Shown: in pieces, positions 34,853 through 43,371 of the stretch
Layout of the letters: the number at the start of each line of letters is the position of its first letter
Position numbering within the stretch: the stretch's first letter is position 1
Origin: Planctomycetaceae bacterium
GTDB taxonomy: Bacteria > Planctomycetota > UBA1135 > GCA-002686595
DNA: 64,000 nucleotides
NCBI GenBank assembly: GCA_016125265.1
Contig: WGMC01000028.1
Coordinates: 48,700-112,699 of the forward strand
Reading direction: 5' to 3'
The notes under the pieces: generated by a model
Seen by the model: only the letters and a program-made list of their open reading frames with translations
The model's database searches: none
Told to the model about the DNA's origin: nothing
Made by a program: the position numbers and the translations under genes

Positions 34853-35302
34853 ATGGCGGAGATTTCGACGGGGCGCAAGGTGGCTTACTACGCGGGCATG
34901 GGGATGATCGCCCTCGGGTTTGTCGTGTTTCTCGGCAACATGTTCTGCGCGTCCTCCCGAATGGATGACTTCGATGCCATGCAGGTGGGGCGGTCCTCCC
35001 GTGGGCTCAACATGGGGGCGGGCCTCTTTGGAGTTGTGCTGCTCATTGGTGGCGGACTGTTGGTGAAGGTCGGGCGGCTCGGGGTTGCGGGCGCGGGCGT
35101 GGTGCTCGAGCCGCAGCAGGCGCGCAAGGATCTGGAGCCCTACTCGCGCATGGCGGGTGGCATGTTGAAGGACGCGCTCGAGGAAACAGGGGGAGTGCTC
35201 GGCGCCAAGGAAAGTGTGGCCGTGCGGGTGCGTTGTCGGGCCTGCGCCGCGCTCAACATGGAAGAGGCCAAGTTCTGCCAGGCGTGCGGTCAGCCGATTT
35301 GA
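34853..35302 (+). CDS. Two-helix membrane protein with C-terminal zinc ribbon
   Basis: 149 aa from the ATG at 34853, about 12 nt after a GGGGGAGG site. Two membrane segments (YYAGMGMIALGFVVFLGNMF and GAGLFGVVLLIGGGLLVKVG) are separated by a short loop, with a cytoplasmic-looking region after the second. The C terminus carries CRAC-x12-CQAC, a four-Cys zinc ribbon of the zf-ribbon_3 type. The middle (ARKDLEPYSRMAGGMLKDAL) is helical. Function is unknown. Proteins with a membrane helix plus C-terminal zinc ribbon are common hypotheticals. A promoter at 34787-34814 serves it, and the acyl-CoA ligase gene starts 38 bp after its stop. Confidence 0.75.
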   Translation: MAEISTGRKVAYYAGMGMIALGFVVFLGNMFCASSRMDDFDAMQVGRSSRGLNMGAGLFGVVLLIGGGLLVKVGRLGVAGAGVVLEPQQARKDLEPYSRMAGGMLKDALEETGGVLGAKESVAVRVRCRACAALNMEEAKFCQACGQPI

Positions 35303-35340
35303 ACTCCGCCTTTTGCGCCCGGCGGCGCATTTGAGTTTCG

Positions 35341-36900
35341 ATGCACATCCACCAACTGCTGGAGCGCGCGGCGCTGCTGGAGCCTGCGGCCCTCGCCATC
35401 GAGCACGGGTCCCTGCGGCTGACCTATGGAGAGTTGGCGGAGCGGGTGCGGCGGCGCGCGGCGTATCTCGGCGTGGGCGGGGTGAAGGCCGGCGACCGCG
35501 TTGCGATCCTGGCGGACAATGGGCCCGCGTTCCTCGAATGGACGTTTGCGGTGGCGTGCATTGGGGCCGTGCTCGCGCCGCTCAACACGCGGCTTCTGGC
35601 GGAGGACTTGGGTTTTTGCCTGCGCGATGGGGATGTGTGTTGGCTCGTCTTTGGGGAGCGTTTGGAAGAGTTGGCGCGTGAGGCCGCAGCGCGGGCGGGG
35701 CCAGCGCTTTTGGGCACCGTGGAAGAGGACGCGCCGGAGAGCCTCGACGCTCCGCTGGTGTTGCACGCGGCTCGGCCCGAACCCGACGAGCTGGCGCACC
35801 TCTACTACACCAGCGGCACCACCGGTACGCCGAAGGGTGTGATGTTGACGCACCGCAACGTCACCGCGCACGCGCGCGCGGCGGTGATCGAGCTTGAGCT
35901 GTCCGGCGCCGACACGTGGGGCCACATCGCGCCCATGTTCCACTTGGCGGATGCGTGGGCGACTCTGGCGATCACGCTCGTGGCGGGCAAACACGTGTTC
36001 TGCCCGCGCTTCGAGGCGGCGACGGCCCTCGACCTGCTCGAGCAGCAGCGGGTGACGATCACGAACTTGGTGCCCACCATGCTCGTGTTGATGGTGGAAC
36101 ACACGAGCCTCGCGGGCCGCGATCTCGGTGCACTGCGCTTGGTGCTTTCGGGCGGCGCTCCCATCGCGCCCGACGTCGTGCGGCGCATCGTGGAGCGCTT
36201 CCGCGCGCCGTACGTGCAGACGTACGGCATGACCGAAACCAGCCCGTACTTGACGCTCTCGAAGTTGTCCCGCGACGCCGCACGTTTGCCCGAGGCGGAG
36301 CGCATGGCGATCAGCGCGCGCACCGGGCGGCCGTTCCTGGGTGTGGAGCTCGAAGTGGTCGACGAAGCGGGCCAGCCCGTTCCCGCCGATGATCGCACGG
36401 TGGGCGAGATCCGCGTGCGCGGCGAGACCGTGACACGTGGTTATTGGAAGCGCCCCGATGCGACCGCGCAGACGATCCGCGGCGGTTGGCTGCACACGGG
36501 CGATCTCGCGACGATCGACACTTCGGGCTCGGTCAACATCGTCGACCGCAAGAAGGACATGATCCTGTCGGGCGGCGAAAACGTGTACACGACGGAGGTC
36601 GAAGCGGTGCTCTACCGCCACCCCGACGTGCTCGAGTGTGCGGTCTGGGGCAAACCCGATCCGGTGTGGGGGGAGCGGGTCTGGGCGTCGGTCGTCGCGA
36701 AGGCCGGCGTTGTGCTGGACCCCGCGGAGCTGGACCGCGACTGCCGCGCCCTGCTCGCGACCTTCAAACTGCCGCGGGGCTACGAGTTCCTCGACGCGCT
36801 GCCGCGCACGGGCACGGGCAAGATCTCGAAGCGGCTGCTGCGGGATCGGGCCGTGGAATCCCGGGTCGAGACGGGGAAGGAAACCGCGGGCGGGGCGTAG
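35341..36900 (+). CDS. Fatty-acid-CoA ligase family (AMP-dependent synthetase)
   Basis: 519 aa, a standard length. It activates a carboxylic acid with ATP to an acyl-adenylate and then forms a CoA thioester. Motifs run in order: LYYTSGTTGTPKGVMLTHRN (phosphate loop), YGMTETSP, GGWLHTGDLATID, KDMILSGGENVYTTEVE and GTGKISKR with the C-terminal catalytic Lys. The enzyme resembles medium or long-chain acyl-CoA ligases, but the exact acid is not predictable from sequence. The ATG at 35341 has no strong Shine-Dalgarno site. A 4-coumarate-CoA-ligase-like or an o-succinylbenzoate-CoA ligase role is an alternative, though no menaquinone genes are close. Confidence 0.9.
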   Translation: MHIHQLLERAALLEPAALAIEHGSLRLTYGELAERVRRRAAYLGVGGVKAGDRVAILADNGPAFLEWTFAVACIGAVLAPLNTRLLAEDLGFCLRDGDVCWLVFGERLEELAREAAARAGPALLGTVEEDAPESLDAPLVLHAARPEPDELAHLYYTSGTTGTPKGVMLTHRNVTAHARAAVIELELSGADTWGHIAPMFHLADAWATLAITLVAGKHVFCPRFEAATALDLLEQQRVTITNLVPTMLVLMVEHTSLAGRDLGALRLVLSGGAPIAPDVVRRIVERFRAPYVQTYGMTETSPYLTLSKLSRDAARLPEAERMAISARTGRPFLGVELEVVDEAGQPVPADDRTVGEIRVRGETVTRGYWKRPDATAQTIRGGWLHTGDLATIDTSGSVNIVDRKKDMILSGGENVYTTEVEAVLYRHPDVLECAVWGKPDPVWGERVWASVVAKAGVVLDPAELDRDCRALLATFKLPRGYEFLDALPRTGTGKISKRLLRDRAVESRVETGKETAGGA

Positions 36901-36930
36901 TTTGAGACAGCGGCCTCGGGCCGCCTCGGC

Positions 36931-38775
36931 ATGGCCCCCCCCCGCACATCCGCCTCGAAAGGGGCGCGCCCCGCACCGTGGCTGTGGGGCGCGTTGGGCG
37001 TGTTGTGTCTTGGCGCCATCCTGGGGCTCGTGTGGTTGGGTGGGTCGCATGGGGCCCCGAGGCAGGAGTCCGCCACCGTTCGCGAGGCCCCGGTCCAGCT
37101 CGATCCACCGAGCAAGACCCAGGCGGATGTACAAGCGCCAGCGATCGCCCTCGAGGCGCCCACGCCCAGCGAGTCTCCAATCCGCCGTGCCGACGCCGAC
37201 GCACCGCCAGTGGCTCCCACGCCCGTGGACCCATCGAAGGTGGTCCTGGACCTGCGCTGGACCCAAGGGAGCCACGTGGCGCCGAAGGAACGCTCCCGGC
37301 GCTGGCTGCCGCGCGGCAAGTTGGTGGTCGACGCGGACTCTTTCCGAGCGGCGCTGGATGAGCGGCGTTACTTCAGCAACCGACGCGAGACAAAAGGCGT
37401 GGAGCTCGTGGTCCAAGTGATTGGCGGGCCCGACGCGGGACGTTCGGTGCGCGGCACGTCGAAGGCGCTCATCCTGGAGCACCTGCATCCCGCGCTGGCC
37501 GTCGTGGAGGTGCGCACGGCCGCGGGAGAGACCGTGTCGCGGCGCACCACCCTGATCGGCGATTTGCGGCCGACGGAGATGGAGGCGAGCGAGAACGGCT
37601 CGCGCGCGCAACTCGAGATCGTCGACTGGGCGGGGGACCCGCTCGACGATCTCGCGTGGGCTCAGCTACAGGTTCGGGGTGATGGCCGCGGGCCCGACTG
37701 GGGTTCGGCGCCGGGGGAGCTGCCGCGCGAGTTGGAGAGTCCGTTCCTGCTGGAGGTGCGCGGCAAGGGCATCGCCCGCGCCACGTCGACGGAGTCGATC
37801 TCCTCGGAAGTCGTGGGGCCCATTCGGCTCGAGCAGGCCGCGGAACTGGACGTGCAACTGCACGCACCTGAACACGAAGGCAAACCCGCGACAGTCTGGG
37901 TCCAGAACGCGGGCGACGACTTCGCGCCGCGGGCGCACCGCACCCAACTCGAGGCCACGGTGGGGGAAACGCCGGTGTCCTTCGAGGAACTCAGTCCGGG
38001 CGACGCATGGATCCTCGCCATCGCGCATCGGCCCTATCCGGCCGTGGGGCTCGTTCGTCGCCACCTAGTCGGCGGCATCCGCGATTCGGTTGTCGTGCCT
38101 TTGACGCCCACCCGCATGTTGGAGGGCCGCGTGCACGCGCGCGGCGCGCCGGCTGCGGGCATGAAGGTGGAGCTTTGGTGTTCCAGGCCGCTGGATGTGA
38201 GCTCGGCGTTCCTCGGTCGCCCGAGGGACGCCTACCAATACGAGGTCCTACCGCTCTATCCGCCGGCGTTCCAGAGTGTGACGACCGACGCCGAAGGCCG
38301 CTTCACGTTTGCCGATTGGCCGGAGCTCGACGATGAGCACTGGTTGGAAGTGCTGCGTCCAGAGGGCAGACGGGAGAAGGCCGAGGAAGAGGCGTCGCCT
38401 CTTCTCGCGATGCTCGGGTACACGGCTGCCTCGTCCCCAACATCGGATCCGGTCATCTACGCTCTGCGTGTGCCCGAGAACCGGGGCGTTTTCGACATCG
38501 ATCTCGCGGGGCCGCCGCCCAATGTGCCGAAGGGCGCGTTGCGGTTGCGTCTGCGCGGAGTGGACGCGGAGGCGACGGTGCACGTGCGCTGCGACGGGCA
38601 GGCGGAGTCCGATCACGAGCTAGAGGGCAACACACTGCTGTTCGGCCCCCTGGCGCGCGGCACGTGGACCGCGACCGTGACCGTCGGCGGCGTGGTGTGG
38701 CTCGAACCCACGGAGATCAACCTGCAGGGTGTTTTCGATCTCGAGGTTGCTGCGCCCGGTGGCGCGGGTGGGTGA
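36931..38775 (+). CDS. Membrane-anchored protein with carboxypeptidase-regulatory-like domain (paralogue 1)
   Basis: 614 aa. The start codon is followed at once by nine C residues (codons 2-5), a possible slippage site. One membrane helix (WLWGALGVLCLGAILGLVWL) follows a basic N terminus, so most of the protein is periplasmic. Beta-rich domains follow; RMLEGRVHARGAPAAGMKVELW and TTDAEGRFTFADWP are typical of the carboxypeptidase-regulatory-like (CNA-B-like) fold. Together with the next gene it forms a tandem pair: both have VAGPDEGR/IGGPDAGR, HPA-V-EVR/FELA and FDIDLAGPPP/FEIDLAGPPP segments. Function is unknown. Its TGA overlaps the next ATG (TGATG), so translation is probably coupled. Confidence 0.72.
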   Translation: MAPPRTSASKGARPAPWLWGALGVLCLGAILGLVWLGGSHGAPRQESATVREAPVQLDPPSKTQADVQAPAIALEAPTPSESPIRRADADAPPVAPTPVDPSKVVLDLRWTQGSHVAPKERSRRWLPRGKLVVDADSFRAALDERRYFSNRRETKGVELVVQVIGGPDAGRSVRGTSKALILEHLHPALAVVEVRTAAGETVSRRTTLIGDLRPTEMEASENGSRAQLEIVDWAGDPLDDLAWAQLQVRGDGRGPDWGSAPGELPRELESPFLLEVRGKGIARATSTESISSEVVGPIRLEQAAELDVQLHAPEHEGKPATVWVQNAGDDFAPRAHRTQLEATVGETPVSFEELSPGDAWILAIAHRPYPAVGLVRRHLVGGIRDSVVVPLTPTRMLEGRVHARGAPAAGMKVELWCSRPLDVSSAFLGRPRDAYQYEVLPLYPPAFQSVTTDAEGRFTFADWPELDDEHWLEVLRPEGRREKAEEEASPLLAMLGYTAASSPTSDPVIYALRVPENRGVFDIDLAGPPPNVPKGALRLRLRGVDAEATVHVRCDGQAESDHELEGNTLLFGPLARGTWTATVTVGGVVWLEPTEINLQGVFDLEVAAPGGAGG

Positions 38776-40595
38776 TGGCGATGCCGTGGAAATCCGGTGC
38801 CCTCCTGGGGCTTGGCATCCTGTTGGTCGGCGCGGTGCTCGCGGTGCTGCTGTGGCAACCCGAACGACCCGCCGCGGAGCCAACACTCCCGCTGGAGCGC
38901 ATCGTCGAGCCGTCCTTCCCTGGCCTTGACCCCGCTGCCGCCGACCTCATCGAGCCCGCACCGGAGACACCCGTCAGCAGCGTCGAAGTGTCGGCCTCGC
39001 CGCAGGCAGAAGTGCAGCCCACCGAAGCCGCCGAGGTAACAGCGACCGCCGCGCTGCAGGTGCGCCTCACCTGGGTGCCGGATTCCGAGGGCCCGCTGCC
39101 TCCGGGCGGGGGGCGCCCCCTGCCCTCGGCGTCCGTGGACGTCGATCTGCCGTCGTTCCGTGCGCTCGTCGAGTTCTTGGAGTTGTCGCCCGCGGGCCTA
39201 GGCCTGCCGCCAGTGGCGGGGGATCCGGGTCGCTTCCGCGGTCGCGTAAGGTTGACCGGCGTCGAGCCACGCGACTCCGGCGAGCGCGCGAGCTTGACCG
39301 TGGTCGCCGGTCCGGACGAAGGCCGGCGCGTGGTGCTTGGGGAGGATGGTGCATCCGCCGACGAACTCGCCCTCGGTTCACTGCACCCCGCGGTGCAGGT
39401 GTTCGAACTGGCCCTGGGCGAGACGGTGCTCGCGAGGCGCAGTCTCACATTGGTTCCGGAACAAACGGCGACGCTCGTCGGGCCCGACATGCGCTTCGAC
39501 GAGGCCCTCATCGTGGTGCCGCGCGACGAATCAGGGGACGAGCTACACCCAGCGGAGTTCCTGACGGCGCTGCCCACCCTCGACGGCCGGCCGGGCATTC
39601 CCGTCGATGCGGGCCTGCTGTTCGTGGGGGTGTATCCCGCGGACGCGCTGCTCGAGGCGAACTTGCGGCGGCAGGTGCCCTTTCGCAGCGTCGTGCCGAC
39701 GGGCGAGGAGGGGCAGCTCGACTTGGTGCTCGAGCGCGCGGACACGCTGCGCCTTCGCAGCGTGCTCGCCGAAACCACGCCGCGCTCCGCGGACTTCTGG
39801 CTGCTGCCGGCGGATCCCCTGGCCGCGAAGTCCTGGCCCTACCAGCGGAAAAGCGAGGTGCTGTCCGAGTCGGGCACGACGTTCTTCGGCCTCGCCCGCA
39901 AGGATGCGGTCGCCTTCGTGCGCCAGAGTGGACTGGTCCCGCGCCACGCCATCGTGCGCGCGCCGGCGGGTGGTGTGGAGGAGCTGCAGTTCGAGCTGTT
40001 GCCCTCGGCCAAGATCACGGGACATGTGCACCGCCGCGGCACACCCGTCGCCGGTGCGGTGGTGCAGTACCACGCGCGCAACCCGCTGGCCGCAACGGCG
40101 GCGCTGTTGGATTGGCCCGCGGATGCCCACCAGCGCGCGGCGTTGCCGCTGTTGCCGCCCTCCTTCGACCGCACCGCGACGGACGGCAAGGGCGAGTTCG
40201 CGCTGGCCGATTGGCCGCGCCAGGACTCGGACCACTGGCTGGAGTTGGTGCACCCTCTCTTGAGCGTTCCCCACGTAATCAACCTGCCCAAGAGCGGCCG
40301 GCACTTCGAGATCGACCTCGCTGGCCCGCCGCCGCAGGCGCCGGTCGGCGCGTTGGTTTTGACGTTCCCCGAAGCTCTGTTGGGCTCGGTCGTGGAAGTG
40401 CGGCGGGACGGCGCGCCGCATGCAGAGGAGTCGCTCGCGGACGCGGAACTGCGCATCGGTCCCATGGCGCTCGGGCGGTGGCGCCTCCACGTCGAACACG
40501 AAGGACGTGTTCTGGTCGACGACCAGCCCCTCGAACTGAAAGGGTTGCTGCGCGTCGAGGTGGGGGTCACCGGAGCGGACGATCCGCCCCGGTGA
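38775..40595 (+). CDS. Membrane-anchored protein with carboxypeptidase-regulatory-like domain (paralogue 2)
   Basis: 606 aa from the ATG at 38775 that overlaps the previous stop. One membrane helix (SGALLGLGILLVGAVLAVLL) precedes a Pro/Ala/Glu-rich linker to about residue 90. The body parallels paralogue 1: SLHPAVQVFELALGETVLAR, KITGHVHRRGTPVAGAVVQY, ATDGKGEFALADWPRQDSDH and FEIDLAGPPPQAPVGALVLTF. The duplication is old, as the pair agree mainly at domain motifs. Being anchored and periplasmic, it may take part in a surface or envelope complex. I know of no defined family name. The next gene on the plus strand is distant; a minus-strand gene ends 12 bp downstream. Confidence 0.72.
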   Translation: MAMPWKSGALLGLGILLVGAVLAVLLWQPERPAAEPTLPLERIVEPSFPGLDPAAADLIEPAPETPVSSVEVSASPQAEVQPTEAAEVTATAALQVRLTWVPDSEGPLPPGGGRPLPSASVDVDLPSFRALVEFLELSPAGLGLPPVAGDPGRFRGRVRLTGVEPRDSGERASLTVVAGPDEGRRVVLGEDGASADELALGSLHPAVQVFELALGETVLARRSLTLVPEQTATLVGPDMRFDEALIVVPRDESGDELHPAEFLTALPTLDGRPGIPVDAGLLFVGVYPADALLEANLRRQVPFRSVVPTGEEGQLDLVLERADTLRLRSVLAETTPRSADFWLLPADPLAAKSWPYQRKSEVLSESGTTFFGLARKDAVAFVRQSGLVPRHAIVRAPAGGVEELQFELLPSAKITGHVHRRGTPVAGAVVQYHARNPLAATAALLDWPADAHQRAALPLLPPSFDRTATDGKGEFALADWPRQDSDHWLELVHPLLSVPHVINLPKSGRHFEIDLAGPPPQAPVGALVLTFPEALLGSVVEVRRDGAPHAEESLADAELRIGPMALGRWRLHVEHEGRVLVDDQPLELKGLLRVEVGVTGADDPPR

Positions 40596-40607
40596 CGCGA
40601 CGCCGCA

Positions 40608-41825
40608 TCAGGGCAGCGACAGGGAGACGAGGTGCCGCGTGGGCATGACGTTGCCGAACATCGGAAGGGGCAACGGTGTGCTCAAGTCCCACGAGTAGTT
40701 GCTGGCGAGGTCGGTCATGGTGTCGACCGGCGGCACACCGAGCACCGGGAACGCCGGGTAGCCACCGCGTGTGGTCGCTCCATACATCACGTCGGCAAAC
40801 GTGCTGATCACGCCCGCGGTGCTGGGGCAGCCTTCGGTGTAGAGCACGGGGCCCTCGTCGAGCCAGAGGCGCTCGGGGCCCGGGTAGTTGGCCGGTGTGC
40901 TCCACGTGCCGATCGACGTCGTCATCAAGTGCAACCACGGCAGACCCGATGTGGTGAGGTCCAGCGAGGTGACCGTGGTGCCACAGCCGCCCTGGGTGTT
41001 GAGCCGGCGCGCGGTGAGTTGCGGCGGCTGCGCCGACGGCGCGCACGCGCAGGCCTGGGCCAACGGGGAAATGCCCCCTTGGATGGATTCCCGTGTGGAG
41101 CAGAGCGGCGTCGAGGGATCCACCGTGCGTGTGCCGTCGCCGACCAGGCCGCCGAAGGGCGCGACGGAGAGGGCTGGCACGAAGGGATTGCCGGGTGTGT
41201 TGGGACCCACGAGCGCATAGCTGCGCGCCGGATGGTGCGCACCCGGGGTCGAGCTGACGATGGGGCTGCCGTGGATGAACCAATCGCACTGGTGGACCAG
41301 CGCGGCCGCCATCTCCCACGTGTTCGCGGTGCAGTCGTACGCGTAGTCCACGTAGCCGTAGTAGAACACGGTCGGGAACGTGTTCAGAGAGCTGGGCACC
41401 AAACACGGATTGGCCGCGATGGACGTGTTGCGCGACATGTCGACCTTGGCCGCGAAGCGCCACACTTGGATCGGTCCGCCAGGGGACGTCTCCTGCCACG
41501 TCCGTGTGTAATCGAGCAACACGGACCCGAACACCTGGGTGTTGCCAAACGCGCAGTCGATCACCTTAAGGTCCGCCTTGTATTGGCCACACGGGCCCAA
41601 GTTCGGCGCGCCGAAGTCGAGCAGCACACACGGCGTCGCCGCCGGTGCACACTGTTGGAAACAGATGCCGAGTCCAGGCATCTGGTACGCGGGGAAGGCC
41701 GGCAGCACCGCCGAAGCCGGCGCGCAGCAGGGGCCGTTGAGACCGTCGGGAACAAGACACTGGGCGCCGGCGGTGGCGCTGCCAAGAGCGACCACCAGGG
41801 CGGCGAAGGCGATGTGTGCCTTCAT
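40608..41825 (-). CDS. Secreted protein with many cysteines, unknown
   Basis: 405 aa from the ATG at 41825, with GAGGAGA just upstream. The signal peptide (MKAHIAFAALVVALGSATAGA) is typical. The mature protein begins QCLVPDGLNGPCCAPASAVL and has about 15 Cys, several in CC or C-x-C arrangements, suggesting disulfide bonds in an oxidising compartment. Repeated aromatic/Gly stretches (FYYGYVDYAYDC, TFADVMYGATTRGGYPAFP) suggest beta structure. There is no catalytic motif that I can see. Its C-terminal half does not carry the pattern shared by the secreted proteins at 18-24 kb. Function unknown. Confidence 0.75.
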   Translation of the reverse strand: MKAHIAFAALVVALGSATAGAQCLVPDGLNGPCCAPASAVLPAFPAYQMPGLGICFQQCAPAATPCVLLDFGAPNLGPCGQYKADLKVIDCAFGNTQVFGSVLLDYTRTWQETSPGGPIQVWRFAAKVDMSRNTSIAANPCLVPSSLNTFPTVFYYGYVDYAYDCTANTWEMAAALVHQCDWFIHGSPIVSSTPGAHHPARSYALVGPNTPGNPFVPALSVAPFGGLVGDGTRTVDPSTPLCSTRESIQGGISPLAQACACAPSAQPPQLTARRLNTQGGCGTTVTSLDLTTSGLPWLHLMTTSIGTWSTPANYPGPERLWLDEGPVLYTEGCPSTAGVISTFADVMYGATTRGGYPAFPVLGVPPVDTMTDLASNYSWDLSTPLPLPMFGNVMPTRHLVSLSLP

Positions 41826-42070
41826 GGGAGTTCTCCTCGTTCGTTGGGGGGGAAACAAACCAGGGCGGCGCGGGCATCCCACCCTGTGAAGGTTGGGATC
41901 GCGGCGCGTCACCACTACGGGTGGACGACGCCGCGGCGTGGCGCGGTTCCGCGGGATTCGCACTTTCGTCCCGGTCCTGGGCGCGTCCGGGTGCTTGACC
42001 GCCGCCGTCCGAGCGGCGACGCTCTACCGGTCCAAGGGCCCCATCGATTCCACTCCGGAGGATTTGCACG

Positions 42071-42502
42071 TTGAAGCTTCTGTCCCTCGCCGCCGTCGCA
42101 GCCCTGGCTGCCACACTGTTCCTCGTTCCTTTCCACACCCCCGCGAATGGACGCTCCGCCGACGAGGGGCCCCTGGCCGAGGCGATGGAGGGCCTGCAGG
42201 GAGGCATGCGCACACTGGGCCGCCTGGTGGGGGATCCGGCGAAACACGCAGAAGCCATGGAGCCGGTGCGCGCCATGCAGGGCCACGTGTTGACGGCCTT
42301 TGCCCATCCGCCCGAGGCGCCCGAGGGCGAAGACGCGGCGCGCTACGCGCTGGCGTTCCGCAACCAGTTGCACAGCGTCCTCGGCGAACTGCTCGCCCTC
42401 GAAGGGGCGCTCTTCGACGGCGACGCGGATGCGGCCAAACAGCGCTTTGGCAACTTGAACGGCCTCAAGAAGGCCGGCCACGATCGTTTCAAGGTCGATT
42501 GA
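42071..42502 (+). CDS. Cytochrome b562-like small secreted protein
   Basis: 143 aa. The start is TTG at 42071, with CCGGAGGA about 9 nt upstream and no nearby ATG giving a signal peptide. The signal sequence is KLLSLAAVAALAATLFLVPF. The mature part is mostly helical: LAEAMEGLQGGMRTLGRLVGD, AMQGHVLTAFAHPPEAP, QLHSVLGELLALEGALFDGD and NLNGLKKAGHDRF. This spacing of Met and His with four helices resembles the cytochrome b562 family, which binds haem b with a Met and a His. Haem binding is inferred. It overlaps the c-type cytochrome gene by one base (TGATG), so the two may form an electron-transfer pair. Confidence 0.6.
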   Translation: MKLLSLAAVAALAATLFLVPFHTPANGRSADEGPLAEAMEGLQGGMRTLGRLVGDPAKHAEAMEPVRAMQGHVLTAFAHPPEAPEGEDAARYALAFRNQLHSVLGELLALEGALFDGDADAAKQRFGNLNGLKKAGHDRFKVD

Positions 42503-43371
42503 TGCCGATGCTTGCGGTCGCCGCTTGCCTGCTCGCTCTTCCCTCCGCGCACGCTGGGGTAGACGCCGAAGCCGCGCGGGCGGCGCTCGAGGCACGCTGC
42601 GCGGAGTGCCACCGCCCCGACGGGGCGGACGCGAAGGCTAGGCGCTCCTTCGACTTCGCGCTCGACCTCGAGCGGGTGGCGCTCGAACTCGTCGTGCCGG
42701 GCGAGCCGGACCTCTCTGAGCTCTGGCTCGAGATCGACAACGGCTCCATGCCGCCGGACGATTCGCCCACCGGGCCGCTCAGCGACGCCGAGCGCGAAGC
42801 GATCCGGGCGTGGATCGCGGCCGGTGCGCCGCTCGTCGCGGAAGAAGCCGCGGTTCCCGCGCAGGAGTCGGAGCAACCGACGGGCGCCGAGGACGACGTC
42901 CCGAGTGGCGCTGCGGAGCCCGCGTTGCCGAGCACGCGCTCCTCGCGCGGGCCGGAGGGCTTTGCAGCCATCGGTCGCTTGCACCCGGCGGCGGTGCACT
43001 TTCCGATCGCGTTCCTCTTGGGGGCGGCGCTGCTCGAGGGACTGTGGGCCCTGCGCGGCGGTGTCGGTGCGTTGCTCGGGCCCGCGGTGTTGGTGCTCGC
43101 GCGACTTGCGGCCCTCTGCGCTCCGCCGGTGGCGTTGCTCGGTTGGTGGAACGCGCTGGACACGTCGGCGAGCGACACGTTGGAGCTCCACCGTTGGCTC
43201 GGCGTCGCAGCCGCCGCGTTGGCCCTCTTGGTGTGGGGCCTTGCGGAGCGCGCCGGCGCAGGTCGGCGCGGACCGCTGCGCATCGCTCTGGTCCTCGCTG
43301 CACTCACGACCGCGGCCGCGGGCCACTTCGGCGGGATCCTGGTCTTCGGCGACGGCTACTTGCCGTTCTGA
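42502..43371 (+). CDS. Cytochrome c domain fused to a DUF2231-like membrane domain
   Basis: 289 aa from the ATG at 42502. The signal peptide is MLAVAACLLALPSAHA. A haem c site CAECH (33-37) lies in a domain of the planctomycete cytochrome c type, with DNGSMPPDDSPTGPLSD as the axial-Met and loop segment. After an acidic Pro-rich linker come four membrane helices beginning LHPAAVHFPIAFLLGAALLE, the DUF2231 signature. The last helix is followed by FGGILVFGDGYLPF. It probably carries electrons at the membrane in a respiratory chain specific to this group. It is coupled to the cytochrome b562-like gene. Its 3' end overlaps the opposite-strand fusion gene by 16 bp. Confidence 0.8.
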   Translation: MPMLAVAACLLALPSAHAGVDAEAARAALEARCAECHRPDGADAKARRSFDFALDLERVALELVVPGEPDLSELWLEIDNGSMPPDDSPTGPLSDAEREAIRAWIAAGAPLVAEEAAVPAQESEQPTGAEDDVPSGAAEPALPSTRSSRGPEGFAAIGRLHPAAVHFPIAFLLGAALLEGLWALRGGVGALLGPAVLVLARLAALCAPPVALLGWWNALDTSASDTLELHRWLGVAAAALALLVWGLAERAGAGRRGPLRIALVLAALTTAAAGHFGGILVFGDGYLPF

